From NCBI RefSeq assembly GCF_007992495.1, contig NZ_BKAJ01000098.1:1-55052 (forward strand): a DNA stretch of 55,052 nt. The letters run 5' to 3'. Made by a program: the position numbers and the translations under genes. This document shows, in pieces, positions 1 through 7,201 of this stretch; positions within the stretch are counted from its first letter, which is position 1; each line of letters begins with the position of its first letter. The DNA comes from Reyranella soli (GTDB lineage Bacteria > Pseudomonadota > Alphaproteobacteria > Reyranellales > Reyranellaceae). The notes under the pieces were generated by a model. That model ran no database searches and was not told the DNA's origin. It was given only the letters and a program-made list of their open reading frames with translations.

Positions 1-40
1 TCCGGCCCGCATCATGAGCGGGCCGGAGGCCCGCGCTCCC
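1..40. repeat. Dispersed hairpin repeat, copy 1 (cut by window edge)
   Basis: Bases 1-10 and 18-27 form a perfect 10-bp inverted repeat around a 7-base loop, followed by GGCCCGCGCTCC. The stretch from about base 13 closely matches the right half of the element at 37077-37183 (CATGAGCGGGCC, then GGAGGCCCGCG). It lies directly downstream of csaA. The left part is outside the window, so its full size is unknown. Confidence 0.6.
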
Positions 41-379
41 CTAAAACAGCTTTCCGCCGTTGGGGATCTTCTGGGTCGGCACGATCAGGACGACGCTGCC
101 ATCCTCGGCGGGAAAGCCGAGCGTCAGGACTTCGGACATGAACTTGCCGATCTGGCGCGGCGGGAAATTGACGACGCCGGCGACCTGGCGGCCGATCAGT
201 TCCTCGACCTTGTAGTGGATCGTGATCTGCGCCGATGACTTCCGCTGGCCGATCTCCGGCCCGAAGTCGATCAATAGCCGATAGGCTGGCTTGCGCGCCC
301 CCTCGAGCGGCGCTGCTTCGAGGATGGTGCCGACGCGGATATCGACCCGCGCGAAGTCGTCGTAAGTGATCGTACTCAT
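41..379 (-). CDS. csaA: CsaA-like tRNA-binding-domain protein
   Basis: A 112-residue single-domain protein of the CsaA family, the free-standing form of the tRNA-binding OB fold also found in methionyl- and phenylalanyl-tRNA synthetases. In Bacillus, CsaA is described as an export chaperone. Family hallmarks are the N-terminal DFARVDIRVGTI, the central RKSSAQITIHY and the late VVNFPPRQIG. Length is typical. The start fits the family N-terminus, but the G-run that could serve as ribosome binding site sits almost against the ATG, so initiation may be weak. It is the last gene of the minus-strand group and is separated from the phasin gene by a strong hairpin at 396-424. The family call is confident; the cellular role is inferred. 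Confidence 0.9.
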   Translation of the reverse strand: MSTITYDDFARVDIRVGTILEAAPLEGARKPAYRLLIDFGPEIGQRKSSAQITIHYKVEELIGRQVAGVVNFPPRQIGKFMSEVLTLGFPAEDGSVVLIVPTQKIPNGGKLF

Positions 380-395
380 GCCCCCCTAAAGCACA

Positions 396-424
396 TTCGG
401 GCCGGCTGAAACAGCCGGCCCGAA
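396..424 (-). terminator. 13-bp perfect hairpin between phasin gene and csaA
   Basis: TTCGGGCCGGCTG and CAGCCGGCCCGAA pair perfectly around a 3-base AAA loop. It lies just after the phasin stop codon. The minus-strand continuation (TGTGCTTTAGGGG) has only a short T run, so it may act as a partial terminator or mRNA 3'-end stabiliser that limits read-through into csaA. Confidence 0.6.
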
Positions 425-452
425 GGCTTTGGCCCGGGCTGACCGAAATTAC

Positions 453-887
453 TTACTTCTTGGCGATCGCGGCCTTGACCTCTTCGGTCAGCTCGGCAAC
501 GCGCGCGCTCAGCGCCTCGAAAGCCTCGGCCTGGCTCTTGCCGACGAGGTCCGCGATCTCCTTGGTGTTGGCGATCGCCGTCTCGTAGCTCTTCTTGGCG
601 AAATCGATCTGCTTGATGACCTTCTCCTCGACCGTGGCGGCCGAGAGCACTTCGCTGCCGTGCTTGGAGAAGTCTTCCATCGCCGCGCGGACCATGTCGC
701 CCTGGCGCTGGCCGATGGTCTTCATCGTCTCGACGGCGGCGGTGTTGGCGGAGGTCAGAACCGCGAAGTTCTTGCGGGCGGTCTCGACGAAGGTCTCGAC
801 GTTGACGGTCGGCAGCTTGAACTCGCCGGTGAACTTGGTGAAGTCGAAGTCGGTGAAGGGGTTCTTGAAGGTACCGTTGGCGTACAT
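453..887 (-). CDS. Phasin family protein (PHB granule-associated)
   Basis: A 144-residue, almost wholly helical protein of the phasin family, small amphipathic proteins that coat polyhydroxybutyrate granules. The N-terminal region is rich in Phe, Asp and Lys (FTDFDFTKFTGEFKLP). It is followed by a long heptad-like helix with NFAVLTSANTAAVETMK and a C-terminal Ala/Lys/Glu segment ending AAIAKK. The arrangement and length match alphaproteobacterial phasins. The start is supported by GCAGGAG about 6 bases upstream. The promoter region carries three TTGTGCA-N2-GCA sites that look like operators for the storage regulator PhaR (963-1020). No PHB synthase or phaR gene is in the window. The phasin call is strong; the exact subtype is not resolved. 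Confidence 0.9.
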   Translation of the reverse strand: MYANGTFKNPFTDFDFTKFTGEFKLPTVNVETFVETARKNFAVLTSANTAAVETMKTIGQRQGDMVRAAMEDFSKHGSEVLSAATVEEKVIKQIDFAKKSYETAIANTKEIADLVGKSQAEAFEALSARVAELTEEVKAAIAKK

Positions 888-941
888 GGGGCTCTCCTGC
901 GAGGCAAACGAGACGCGTGAAGTCAGGGTCGAACCGCTTTG

Positions 942-984
942 CTGCGGTGCACAACGGCGGTGAATTTATGCTTGCGGTGCACAA
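942..984 (-). promoter_or_regulatory. Phasin promoter with two PhaR-type half-palindromic sites
   Basis: On the minus strand TTGACT (990-985) and TAAATT (968-963) are separated by 16 bases and make a plausible sigma-70 promoter. The spacer contains TTGTGCACCGCAAG (984-971). A second copy, GTTGTGCACCGCAG (955-942), lies just downstream. Both follow TTGTGCA-N2-GCA, the TGC-rich pattern bound by PhaR repressors in front of phasin genes. A repressor there would block polymerase directly. Confidence 0.65.
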
Positions 985-993
985 AGTCAAGAG

Positions 994-1020
994 AACGTTT
1001 TGTGCATTGCACAAAACGTT
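994..1020. promoter_or_regulatory. 27-bp perfect palindrome, probable PhaR operator
   Basis: AACGTTTTGTGCA, one central T, then TGCACAAAACGTT: 13-bp arms with no mismatch. It contains the same TTGTGCA/TGCACAA core as the two sites nearer the phasin start, so it reads as the strongest member of a three-site array just upstream of the phasin -35 box. Its last base is also part of the stop codon of the TetR gene. It could double as that gene's 3' hairpin, but no T run follows. Confidence 0.65.
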
Positions 1021-1643
1021 CACGAAGCAGGCGAATCTGCCTCGTCGGTTGGCTTCCTGACCTCAGGAGATTTCACATATTTATCAAAGAGTTGAGCCCA
1101 CCGCTCGGCCATTTTAAGACGGCTGTCCAAAGCGGCCATAGTCTTCGACAGGTCGGTGGTCTCGTCCTTGTCGTAGACCCGCGACACGGCGGCATGGATG
1201 GCCAAAAGCCCGTTCTGCCGCAGCGCACCCGTGAGGCCTTCACTCGGAACCGAGGCCGCTTCGAGCATGGCGGCCATCGATCGGCGCAGCGCCGGGCCGA
1301 TTGCGAGCGCCAGCATAGGATCGCGCAGGCTGGCACGACGGACCGCGGCCAAGGCCTCGCGATGGGGCCTGAGCGCGTCGTAGCGGCGCATCATGGCGTC
1401 GAACAGCCGATCGCGCGCCGTCTCCTCGGGATCGCTTTTCGTCGGCGTACCAGCCAAAACCTCGGCATCGATCTTCGCCATGAAGGCCGAAACCAGCGCC
1501 ACCTTGTCGGGATAGACCTTGTAGAGCTCGGCGAGGCCGAGGCCTGCGGCTTCGGCGACATCGCGCAAGGCGACATCGGCGAACCCCTTCTCGGCGATCA
1601 GCCTGGTGAAAGCGTCGAGTGCCGCTTCGTTGGCCGGCGTCAT
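1020..1643 (-). CDS. TetR/AcrR-family transcriptional regulator
   Basis: A 207-residue protein with a TetR-type helix-turn-helix at about residues 8-55 (AFTRLIAEKGFADVALRDVA, then AEAAGLGLAELYKVYPDK). A helical ligand domain of about 140 residues follows, which I cannot assign to a named subfamily. It overlaps the 3' end of proC by 4 bases (ATGA), so it is translationally coupled and probably belongs to the crotonase-proC-TetR transcript. The next gene is the phasin, but the operators there look PhaR-like rather than TetR-like. It may control its own operon; the ligand is unknown. Confidence 0.85.
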   Translation of the reverse strand: MTPANEAALDAFTRLIAEKGFADVALRDVAEAAGLGLAELYKVYPDKVALVSAFMAKIDAEVLAGTPTKSDPEETARDRLFDAMMRRYDALRPHREALAAVRRASLRDPMLALAIGPALRRSMAAMLEAASVPSEGLTGALRQNGLLAIHAAVSRVYDKDETTDLSKTMAALDSRLKMAERWAQLFDKYVKSPEVRKPTDEADSPAS

Positions 1644-2437
1644 CCCGCAAGCTCCTTCGATCGCCGCGACGCTGCCGCCAATGCCTTGTCGAACACCGGC
1701 TGGATGCCGTCCGCCGCCATCAACACCTTCAGGGCCTCGGCCGTAGTGCCGCCCGGGCTGGTGACGTTAACGCGCAACTGCGATGCGGGTTCGCTCGACT
1801 GCTTCAACAACTCGCCGCTGCCCGCCACCGTGGCGCGCGCGAGCTGCATGGCCATGTCGGGCGTGAGGCCGAGCTTGGCGCCGGCCGCCGCCATCGCCTC
1901 GACCAGCAGGAAGACATAGGCCGGACCGCTGCCCGACAGCGCCGTCACCGGATCCATCAAAGCCTCATCATCGACCCACACGACCTGGCCGACAGCTTCG
2001 AGCAGCTGATGGCAGCGATTCTTCTCCGCCTCCGAGACGCCGCCTGCCGCCGTCGCTACGGAGATGCCCTGGCGCACCGCCGCCGGCGTGTTGGGCATGG
2101 AGCGCACGACCTTGGCCGTCGTGCCGAGATGGCTCGCGAAATACTTCAGCGTCTTGCCGGCGGCGATCGACAGGAACACCGCGCCTTCGTCGGCGAAGCG
2201 CTTCAGGTCGGGCAGCACGCCGTCCATCGACTGCGGCTTGACCGCCAGCACGACGATCTCGGGCGTCTTGGCCACATCGGAAGTCGAGGCGACGGCACGC
2301 ACACCGGACGTGCGCGGCCGCAGCGCATCGACCGGCTCGGCGACGACGACATCGGCGGCCGAGAGCCCACGCGCCAGCCAGCCTTCCAGCATGGCGCCGC
2401 CCATCTTGCCGCACCCGACGAGGAGAAGATCGCCCAT
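1640..2437 (-). CDS. proC: Pyrroline-5-carboxylate reductase
   Basis: A 265-residue cytosolic enzyme for the last step of proline synthesis, reducing 1-pyrroline-5-carboxylate with NAD(P)H. The N-terminal dinucleotide fold begins LLLVGCGKMGGAMLEGWL, and the middle holds VVRSMPNTPAAVRQG. The C-terminal dimerisation domain carries the family signature around NVTSPGGTTAEAL. Length is normal. It starts 3 bases after the crotonase stop and overlaps the TetR gene by 4 bases, so the three are probably one transcript. Confidence is high. Confidence 0.95.
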   Translation of the reverse strand: MGDLLLVGCGKMGGAMLEGWLARGLSAADVVVAEPVDALRPRTSGVRAVASTSDVAKTPEIVVLAVKPQSMDGVLPDLKRFADEGAVFLSIAAGKTLKYFASHLGTTAKVVRSMPNTPAAVRQGISVATAAGGVSEAEKNRCHQLLEAVGQVVWVDDEALMDPVTALSGSGPAYVFLLVEAMAAAGAKLGLTPDMAMQLARATVAGSGELLKQSSEPASQLRVNVTSPGGTTAEALKVLMAADGIQPVFDKALAAASRRSKELAG

Positions 2438-2440
2438 GGC

Positions 2441-3175
2441 CTACCTGCCCTTGAATCGCGCCGCGCGCTTCTCGCGGAAGGCGGCGGCGCCTTCCTTGCG
2501 GTCCTCGCTGGCGGCGATGCGCTCGAGCTTGTAGCGCTCGGGCACGAAGTTCTCGGCCGGGCCGCGCGGCAGGGTCTGGTTGGCGAAGTCACGCAGGGTG
2601 CGGATCACCAGTGGTGCGGAATCGGCGATGATCTTGGCCATGCGCCGACCTTCCTTGCGCTCCTCGCCGAGCGGCACGACCTTGTTGACGAAGCCGACAT
2701 CGTAGGCGCGCTTGACCGAGATCTCCTCGCCCAGCAGCAGGAGCTCCATCGCGACCTTGTGCGGCATGCGCGACACGATGCCGGGCATCAGGCCACCGAA
2801 CACGCCGACCTTGGCCTCGGGGTACATGAACTTGGTGGTGTCGGCCGAGACCATCAGGTCGCAGGTCATGACCATGCAGATGGCGCCGCCGATCACCCAG
2901 CCCTGGGTGACGCCGATCACCGGCTTGCTGAGCTTGTGGCTGACATGGGGCACCGCCTTCCACATGGCGGCTGGCGGATCCTTCAGATCGGCGCCGACGC
3001 AGAAAGCCGGCCCATCGGCCTGCAAAACCGCGACCTGGTCGGGGCCTGCCTCGAAGGCCGTGTAGGCGTCCAAAAGCTCGTCACAAAGCTGCTGGTTCAA
3101 CGCGTTGCGCTTATCGGCACGCGTCATGGTGATGGTGGTGATGCCTTCGCTCGACTCGACTTTTACCAGACCCAC
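2441..3175 (-). CDS. Enoyl-CoA hydratase/isomerase (crotonase) family protein
   Basis: A 244-residue crotonase-fold protein. The oxyanion-hole regions are visible as AFCVGADLKD and GWVIGGAICMVMTCDL. Aligned by hand with the mitochondrial hydratase, the second catalytic glutamate is kept (YPEAKVG), but the first, in the GGGCELA segment, is replaced by Cys (GGAICMV). It is therefore probably not a standard 2-enoyl-CoA hydratase; isomerase, hydrolase or another crotonase chemistry is possible. It is first in the minus-strand group, upstream of proC, and divergent from the UbiK-like gene across 79 bases. Confidence 0.85.
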   Translation of the reverse strand: MGLVKVESSEGITTITMTRADKRNALNQQLCDELLDAYTAFEAGPDQVAVLQADGPAFCVGADLKDPPAAMWKAVPHVSHKLSKPVIGVTQGWVIGGAICMVMTCDLMVSADTTKFMYPEAKVGVFGGLMPGIVSRMPHKVAMELLLLGEEISVKRAYDVGFVNKVVPLGEERKEGRRMAKIIADSAPLVIRTLRDFANQTLPRGPAENFVPERYKLERIAASEDRKEGAAAFREKRAARFKGR

Positions 3176-3254
3176 GGGGCTCCTCCGACATTCTCGGGCG
3201 TTCTTGCTGGGATGCTACCAGCCGCCCATACTCGCCGCATCAGGAGTCACAGTC

Positions 3255-3512
3255 ATGCAGACCCGCAATCCGTTCATCGACGACCTTACGAAGATGGCCA
3301 ACGGCGCCATGGGCGCGTTGACCGGCGTCAAGGACGAGGTCGAGGCCCGCGTCCGCGACCAGATCGCCAAGATCCTCGACGGCATGGACATTCCCCGCCG
3401 CGACGAGTTCGAGGCGGTCAAGGCCATGGCCGCCAAGGCACGCGAGGAGAACGAGGAATTGAAGAAGCAGATCGCCGAGCTGCAGGCCAAGCTCGCCGGG
3501 CCCCAGAGCTGA
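3255..3512 (+). CDS. UbiK/BMFP-type accessory factor
   Basis: An 85-residue helical protein of the membrane fusogenic protein family (DUF526, BMFP/UbiK). It has an N-terminal NPFIDDLTKMANGAMGAL amphipathic stretch and a C-terminal coiled coil (REENEELKKQIAELQAKLA) of the type that trimerises. In enterobacteria UbiK assists aerobic ubiquinone synthesis as a lipid-binding accessory factor. The chosen ATG lies after CAGGAG and fits the family N-terminus. Its TGA shares one base with the ATG of the hydantoinase A gene, so the two are translationally coupled, although their functions look unrelated. Confidence 0.85.
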   Translation: MQTRNPFIDDLTKMANGAMGALTGVKDEVEARVRDQIAKILDGMDIPRRDEFEAVKAMAAKAREENEELKKQIAELQAKLAGPQS

Positions 3513-5527
3513 TGCGCGTCGGCGTCGAGGTCGGCGGCACCTTCACCGACCTGGTGGCCGTCGAAGGCGGCAAGGTCGTCGTCACCAAGGTTCCGAGCAC
3601 GCCTCGGAGTCCCGATATCGGCGCCTTCGCGGCGCTCACCGCCTCAGGCATCGATCTGGCGAAGATCGAGGACCTCGGCCACGGCTCGACGGTCGCCACC
3701 AACGCCGTGCTCGAGCGCAAGGGCGCGTCGGTCGCCTTCGTCGCGACGGCCGGCTTCCGCGATCTCCTGTTCATGCAGCGCCACGACCGGCGCAACATCT
3801 ACGATCTCTTTTACGCCAAGCCCGCGCCGCCGGTGCGCCGCAAGGACTGCTTCGAGGCGCTCGAGCGAATCAATGCCGACGGCTCGATCGAAAAGCCGCT
3901 CGACGAAGCTACGGTCAAGAGAGAGCTGATCCCGGCCATCAAGGCCGGCGGCTACCGCGCCGTCGCGATCTGCCTGCTCAACGCCTATGCCAATCCGGTG
4001 CATGAGAAGCGGTTGGCGGCGCTGATCACCGAGGCGCTGCCCGACGTGCTGGTGACGGCGAGCCACCAGGTGGCGCGGGAATTCCGCGAGTTCGAGCGCG
4101 CCTCGACGACGCTCTTGTCGGCCTATGTGCAGCCGGTGATCGACGGCTACCTGCATCGCTTCGAGAGCAAGCTTGCCGACTCCGGCTTCAAGGGCCGCTT
4201 CACGGTAATGCAATCCAACGGCGGGCGACTGCCGGCGGAGGCGATGCGCGAAAGCGCCATCACCGCGCTGTACTCGGGCCCGGCGGCCGGCGTGGTCGGC
4301 GCCACGCGCCAGGCCGCACGCTCGGGCTTCAACGACCTCATCACCTTCGACATGGGCGGCACCTCGACCGACGTCTGCCTGGTGCAGGACGGCCGGCCCT
4401 CGCTCGCCTCGGAAAGCGAGATCGACGGCCTCCCCATCCGCACGCCGGTGCTCGACATCGTGTCGGTCGGCGCGGGCGGCGGCTCGATCGCCTGGGTCGA
4501 CGACGGCGGCATGCTGCGCGTCGGCCCGCAAAGCGCCGGCGCCGATCCCGGACCGGCGTGCTACGGCAAGGGCGGCACGGAGCCTGCGACGACCGACGCG
4601 CATATCGTCATCGGCACCATCCGGCCCGGCGCCTTCTTGGGCGGCCGCATGAGCCTCGACGGCGAGGCGGCAAAGCACGCCTTCGAGCCATTGGCGCAAC
4701 GTTTTGGCCTCAGCGTCGAGCAGGCGGCCTCTTCGGCGCTGCAGCTCGCCGACGCCAACATCGTCCGCGCCATCCAGCTGGTCTCGACCGAGCGTGGCCG
4801 CGATCCGCGCGACTATGCGCTGGTGCCGTTCGGCGGCGCCGGTCCCCTGCATGCGGCGCGCATTGCCGAGGAGCTCGGCATCTCGACCATCGTCGTGCCG
4901 CCCAATGCCGGCGTGATTTCCGCCTACGGGCTGGTCGCCTCGGACTACACCAAGTTCGACGCCGTCACGCGCAAGATGAAGCTCGACGATGCCGCCGCGA
5001 CGGAAGCCGGCCGCATCTTCAGCGAAATGCGCGCGCGACTGGCCGCACAGTTCGCCGACATGAAGCTGCCTGGCGACCTCGTCTATACACACACGCTCGA
5101 CATGCGCTTCGTCGGCCAGGCCTTCGAGGTCGGCGTGGAATTGCCGGCGAGCCGGCCCGCTTCGCTCGATTCGGCCTATCTCGCCGAGCTGTTCGCCGAC
5201 GCCCATCATCGCACCTTCATGCACGGCGCCACGCTCGATCGCCCGGTCGAGATCGTGACCCTCAGGGTGGGCGCGACGCTGCCCATCGGCACGGCGCCGC
5301 GGCTCGATCGAGAGATGCTGGCCGCACGCGCGGCGGAGAAGGCAAAGATCTTCCACGACGACGCCTGGGTCGACTGCTCGCGTTACACGACCGAGACACT
5401 GACGGCCGGCCAGAAGATCACGGGCGCCGCCGTCATCGAGGGTTACACGGCCACTACGTGGGTCCCGCCTGGCTGGACAGCCGAGCTAGACGCGGCCGAC
5501 AATCTCATCCTGCGGAGAACACAATGA
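3512..5527 (+). CDS. hyuA: Hydantoinase/oxoprolinase subunit A (HyuA family)
   Basis: A 671-residue ATP-dependent ring-opening subunit of the N-methylhydantoinase / 5-oxoprolinase / acetone carboxylase-beta family. It has an actin-like ATPase fold. The N-terminus MRVGVEVGGTFTDLVAV carries the phosphate-binding GGTFTD; later come GHGSTVATNAVLERKGA, DMGGTSTDVCLV, SVGAGGGSIAWVDDGG and GADPGPACYGKGG. The reading frame is open far upstream, but homology starts at this ATG, which overlaps the previous stop by one base. The 3' end overlaps hyuB by 4 bases (ATGA), as expected for an A/B complex. The true substrate (hydantoin, 5-oxoproline or another cyclic amide) cannot be read from sequence. Confidence 0.92.
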   Translation: MRVGVEVGGTFTDLVAVEGGKVVVTKVPSTPRSPDIGAFAALTASGIDLAKIEDLGHGSTVATNAVLERKGASVAFVATAGFRDLLFMQRHDRRNIYDLFYAKPAPPVRRKDCFEALERINADGSIEKPLDEATVKRELIPAIKAGGYRAVAICLLNAYANPVHEKRLAALITEALPDVLVTASHQVAREFREFERASTTLLSAYVQPVIDGYLHRFESKLADSGFKGRFTVMQSNGGRLPAEAMRESAITALYSGPAAGVVGATRQAARSGFNDLITFDMGGTSTDVCLVQDGRPSLASESEIDGLPIRTPVLDIVSVGAGGGSIAWVDDGGMLRVGPQSAGADPGPACYGKGGTEPATTDAHIVIGTIRPGAFLGGRMSLDGEAAKHAFEPLAQRFGLSVEQAASSALQLADANIVRAIQLVSTERGRDPRDYALVPFGGAGPLHAARIAEELGISTIVVPPNAGVISAYGLVASDYTKFDAVTRKMKLDDAAATEAGRIFSEMRARLAAQFADMKLPGDLVYTHTLDMRFVGQAFEVGVELPASRPASLDSAYLAELFADAHHRTFMHGATLDRPVEIVTLRVGATLPIGTAPRLDREMLAARAAEKAKIFHDDAWVDCSRYTTETLTAGQKITGAAVIEGYTATTWVPPGWTAELDAADNLILRRTQ

Positions 5528-7191
5528 CCGCGTTGAGTCCCATCGACTATGCCGTGATCAGCCAGGCGCTGATCGCCGCCGCCCGCGAGATGGGCGTGAA
5601 GCTGATCCGCTCGGCCTATTCGACCATCCTGCGCGAGGCGCGCGACGGCTCGGCCGGCCTGATGGACCGCGACGGCAACACGGTGGCGCAGGCCGAGCTC
5701 ATCCCCATGCAGTTGGGCCCGATCGGCGAGACGCTGCGTGCCTGCCTCAGGCGCCATCCGGTCGACACGCTGAAGGAAGGCGACTTCCTGATCAACAACG
5801 ACCCGTTCGAGGGCGGCCAGCACATCCCCGACGTCTTCATCTTCACGCCCATCTTCGTCGCCGGCCGCGTCGTGGGCTTCGGCGCCTCGGTGGCCCATCA
5901 CCTCGATCTCGGCGGCGGCGCGCCCGGGCTCAACATTCACGCCTCCGACGTCTACCAGGAAGGCCTGCGCTTCCCGCCCAGCAAGTACGACTTCCAGCGT
6001 GACTGGAACGGCGGCTCCTTCGAGCGTCTGGTCACCGCCAATGTGCGCGTGCCCGACCTCACCATCGGCGACTTCAATGCCCAGTTCGCCGCCAATGCCA
6101 TCGGGGTGTTGCGCGTAAAACAGCTTTGCGAGCGCTATGGCGCCGACAAGGTCGAAGCGGCGATGAAGGAGATGCAGGATTACTCCGAGCGTCGCGTGCG
6201 CGCCGCCATCGCCCAGGCCCCGAAGGGCACGTTCTATGGCGAGGACGCCGTCGACGACGATGGGCTCACCGACGACCCGCTGGTCGTGAAGGCCAAGGTC
6301 ACAATCGCCGAGGATTCAGTAGAAATCGACTTCGAGGGCACCTGCCCGCAGGTCAAGCGCAACCTCAACTGCCCCTACTCCTCGACGCTGTCGGCTGCGC
6401 TGTCCTGCGTGAAGTCGGTGCTGACCAGCCCGGACATTCCCTACAACGAGGGCATGGCGCGGCCGATCAAGATCAAGGTGCCGTACGGCTCGCTGCTGAA
6501 CCCGCGGCCGCCGGCACCGGTGCGGGCGCGCATGATCCCGGCCTATCGCGTGTTCAACGCCGTGATGAAGGCGATGGCCCAGGCGCTGCCCGACAAGGTC
6601 ATCGCCACCGGCTTCGACTGCACGACGGCGTTCTGTCTCAGCCATCTCGGCGAGAAGGGCTATAGCGTCTATCTGGAGATCTTCGGCGGCGGCTACGGCG
6701 CCTCCAAGGACGCCGACGGCTGCGACGCGGTCGATTCGCCGCTCAGCAACTGCTCCAACGCCCCCGTCGAATCGCTCGACATCGACTACGACTTCTTCCG
6801 CATCGTCGGCTACGAGCTCGCCCCCGATTCCTTCGGCCTGGGCGCGCGCCGCGGCGGCGCAGGCTTCTTCCGCCGCTGCGAGATCCTTCGCGACGACGTG
6901 CAGCTCGCGATCTACTCCGACCGCTTCCGTCTCGCGCCGGAAGGACTGCAAGGCGGCGAGCCTGGCCAGCGCGGCTACTGCCGCGTCCATCGCGCCAACG
7001 GCACGGTCGAGGACCTGCGCAGCAAGGCCGCCGTCGATCTCGCCAAGGGCGACATCGTGGAGATGTTCGTGGGCGGCGGTGGCGGCTTCGGCCGCATCTC
7101 CGAGCGGCCGGACGCGTTGATTGAGCGCGACCTGGCCGACGGCCTGCTGACCCGCGATCCCCGCGCGGCGCGAAAGCTGGCGGCCGAGTAG
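5524..7191 (+). CDS. hyuB: Hydantoinase/oxoprolinase subunit B (HyuB family)
   Basis: A 555-residue partner of HyuA that hydrolyses the phosphorylated intermediate. Recognisable segments are the N-terminal YAVISQALIAAAREMG with ILREARDGSAGLMDRDG, NNDPFEGGQHIPDV, SVAHHLDLGGGAPG, and the C-terminal glycine-rich FVGGGGGFGR typical of the family. The ATG at 5524 overlaps the hyuA stop. The open frame extends upstream through hyuA, but that part is a shadow. The next gene, a MetE-like methyltransferase, follows after 10 bases and is probably co-transcribed. Confidence 0.92.
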   Translation: MTALSPIDYAVISQALIAAAREMGVKLIRSAYSTILREARDGSAGLMDRDGNTVAQAELIPMQLGPIGETLRACLRRHPVDTLKEGDFLINNDPFEGGQHIPDVFIFTPIFVAGRVVGFGASVAHHLDLGGGAPGLNIHASDVYQEGLRFPPSKYDFQRDWNGGSFERLVTANVRVPDLTIGDFNAQFAANAIGVLRVKQLCERYGADKVEAAMKEMQDYSERRVRAAIAQAPKGTFYGEDAVDDDGLTDDPLVVKAKVTIAEDSVEIDFEGTCPQVKRNLNCPYSSTLSAALSCVKSVLTSPDIPYNEGMARPIKIKVPYGSLLNPRPPAPVRARMIPAYRVFNAVMKAMAQALPDKVIATGFDCTTAFCLSHLGEKGYSVYLEIFGGGYGASKDADGCDAVDSPLSNCSNAPVESLDIDYDFFRIVGYELAPDSFGLGARRGGAGFFRRCEILRDDVQLAIYSDRFRLAPEGLQGGEPGQRGYCRVHRANGTVEDLRSKAAVDLAKGDIVEMFVGGGGGFGRISERPDALIERDLADGLLTRDPRAARKLAAE

Positions 7192-7201
7192 CCGCCGGCC
7201 G

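Noticed and set aside
994..1020. Palindrome as terminator of the TetR gene
   Set aside because: No T run follows and its core repeats at two more sites towards the phasin start, so an operator fits better.
1619..3511. Upstream extension of the hyuA frame to base 1619
   Set aside because: The region codes for proC and the crotonase on the other strand, and HyuA homology starts at 3512.
3644..5356. Long open frame on the minus strand opposite hyuA
   Set aside because: Its product is His/Arg/Gly-rich with no recognisable motif, and the opposite strand carries an unmistakable HyuA. It is a high-GC shadow frame.
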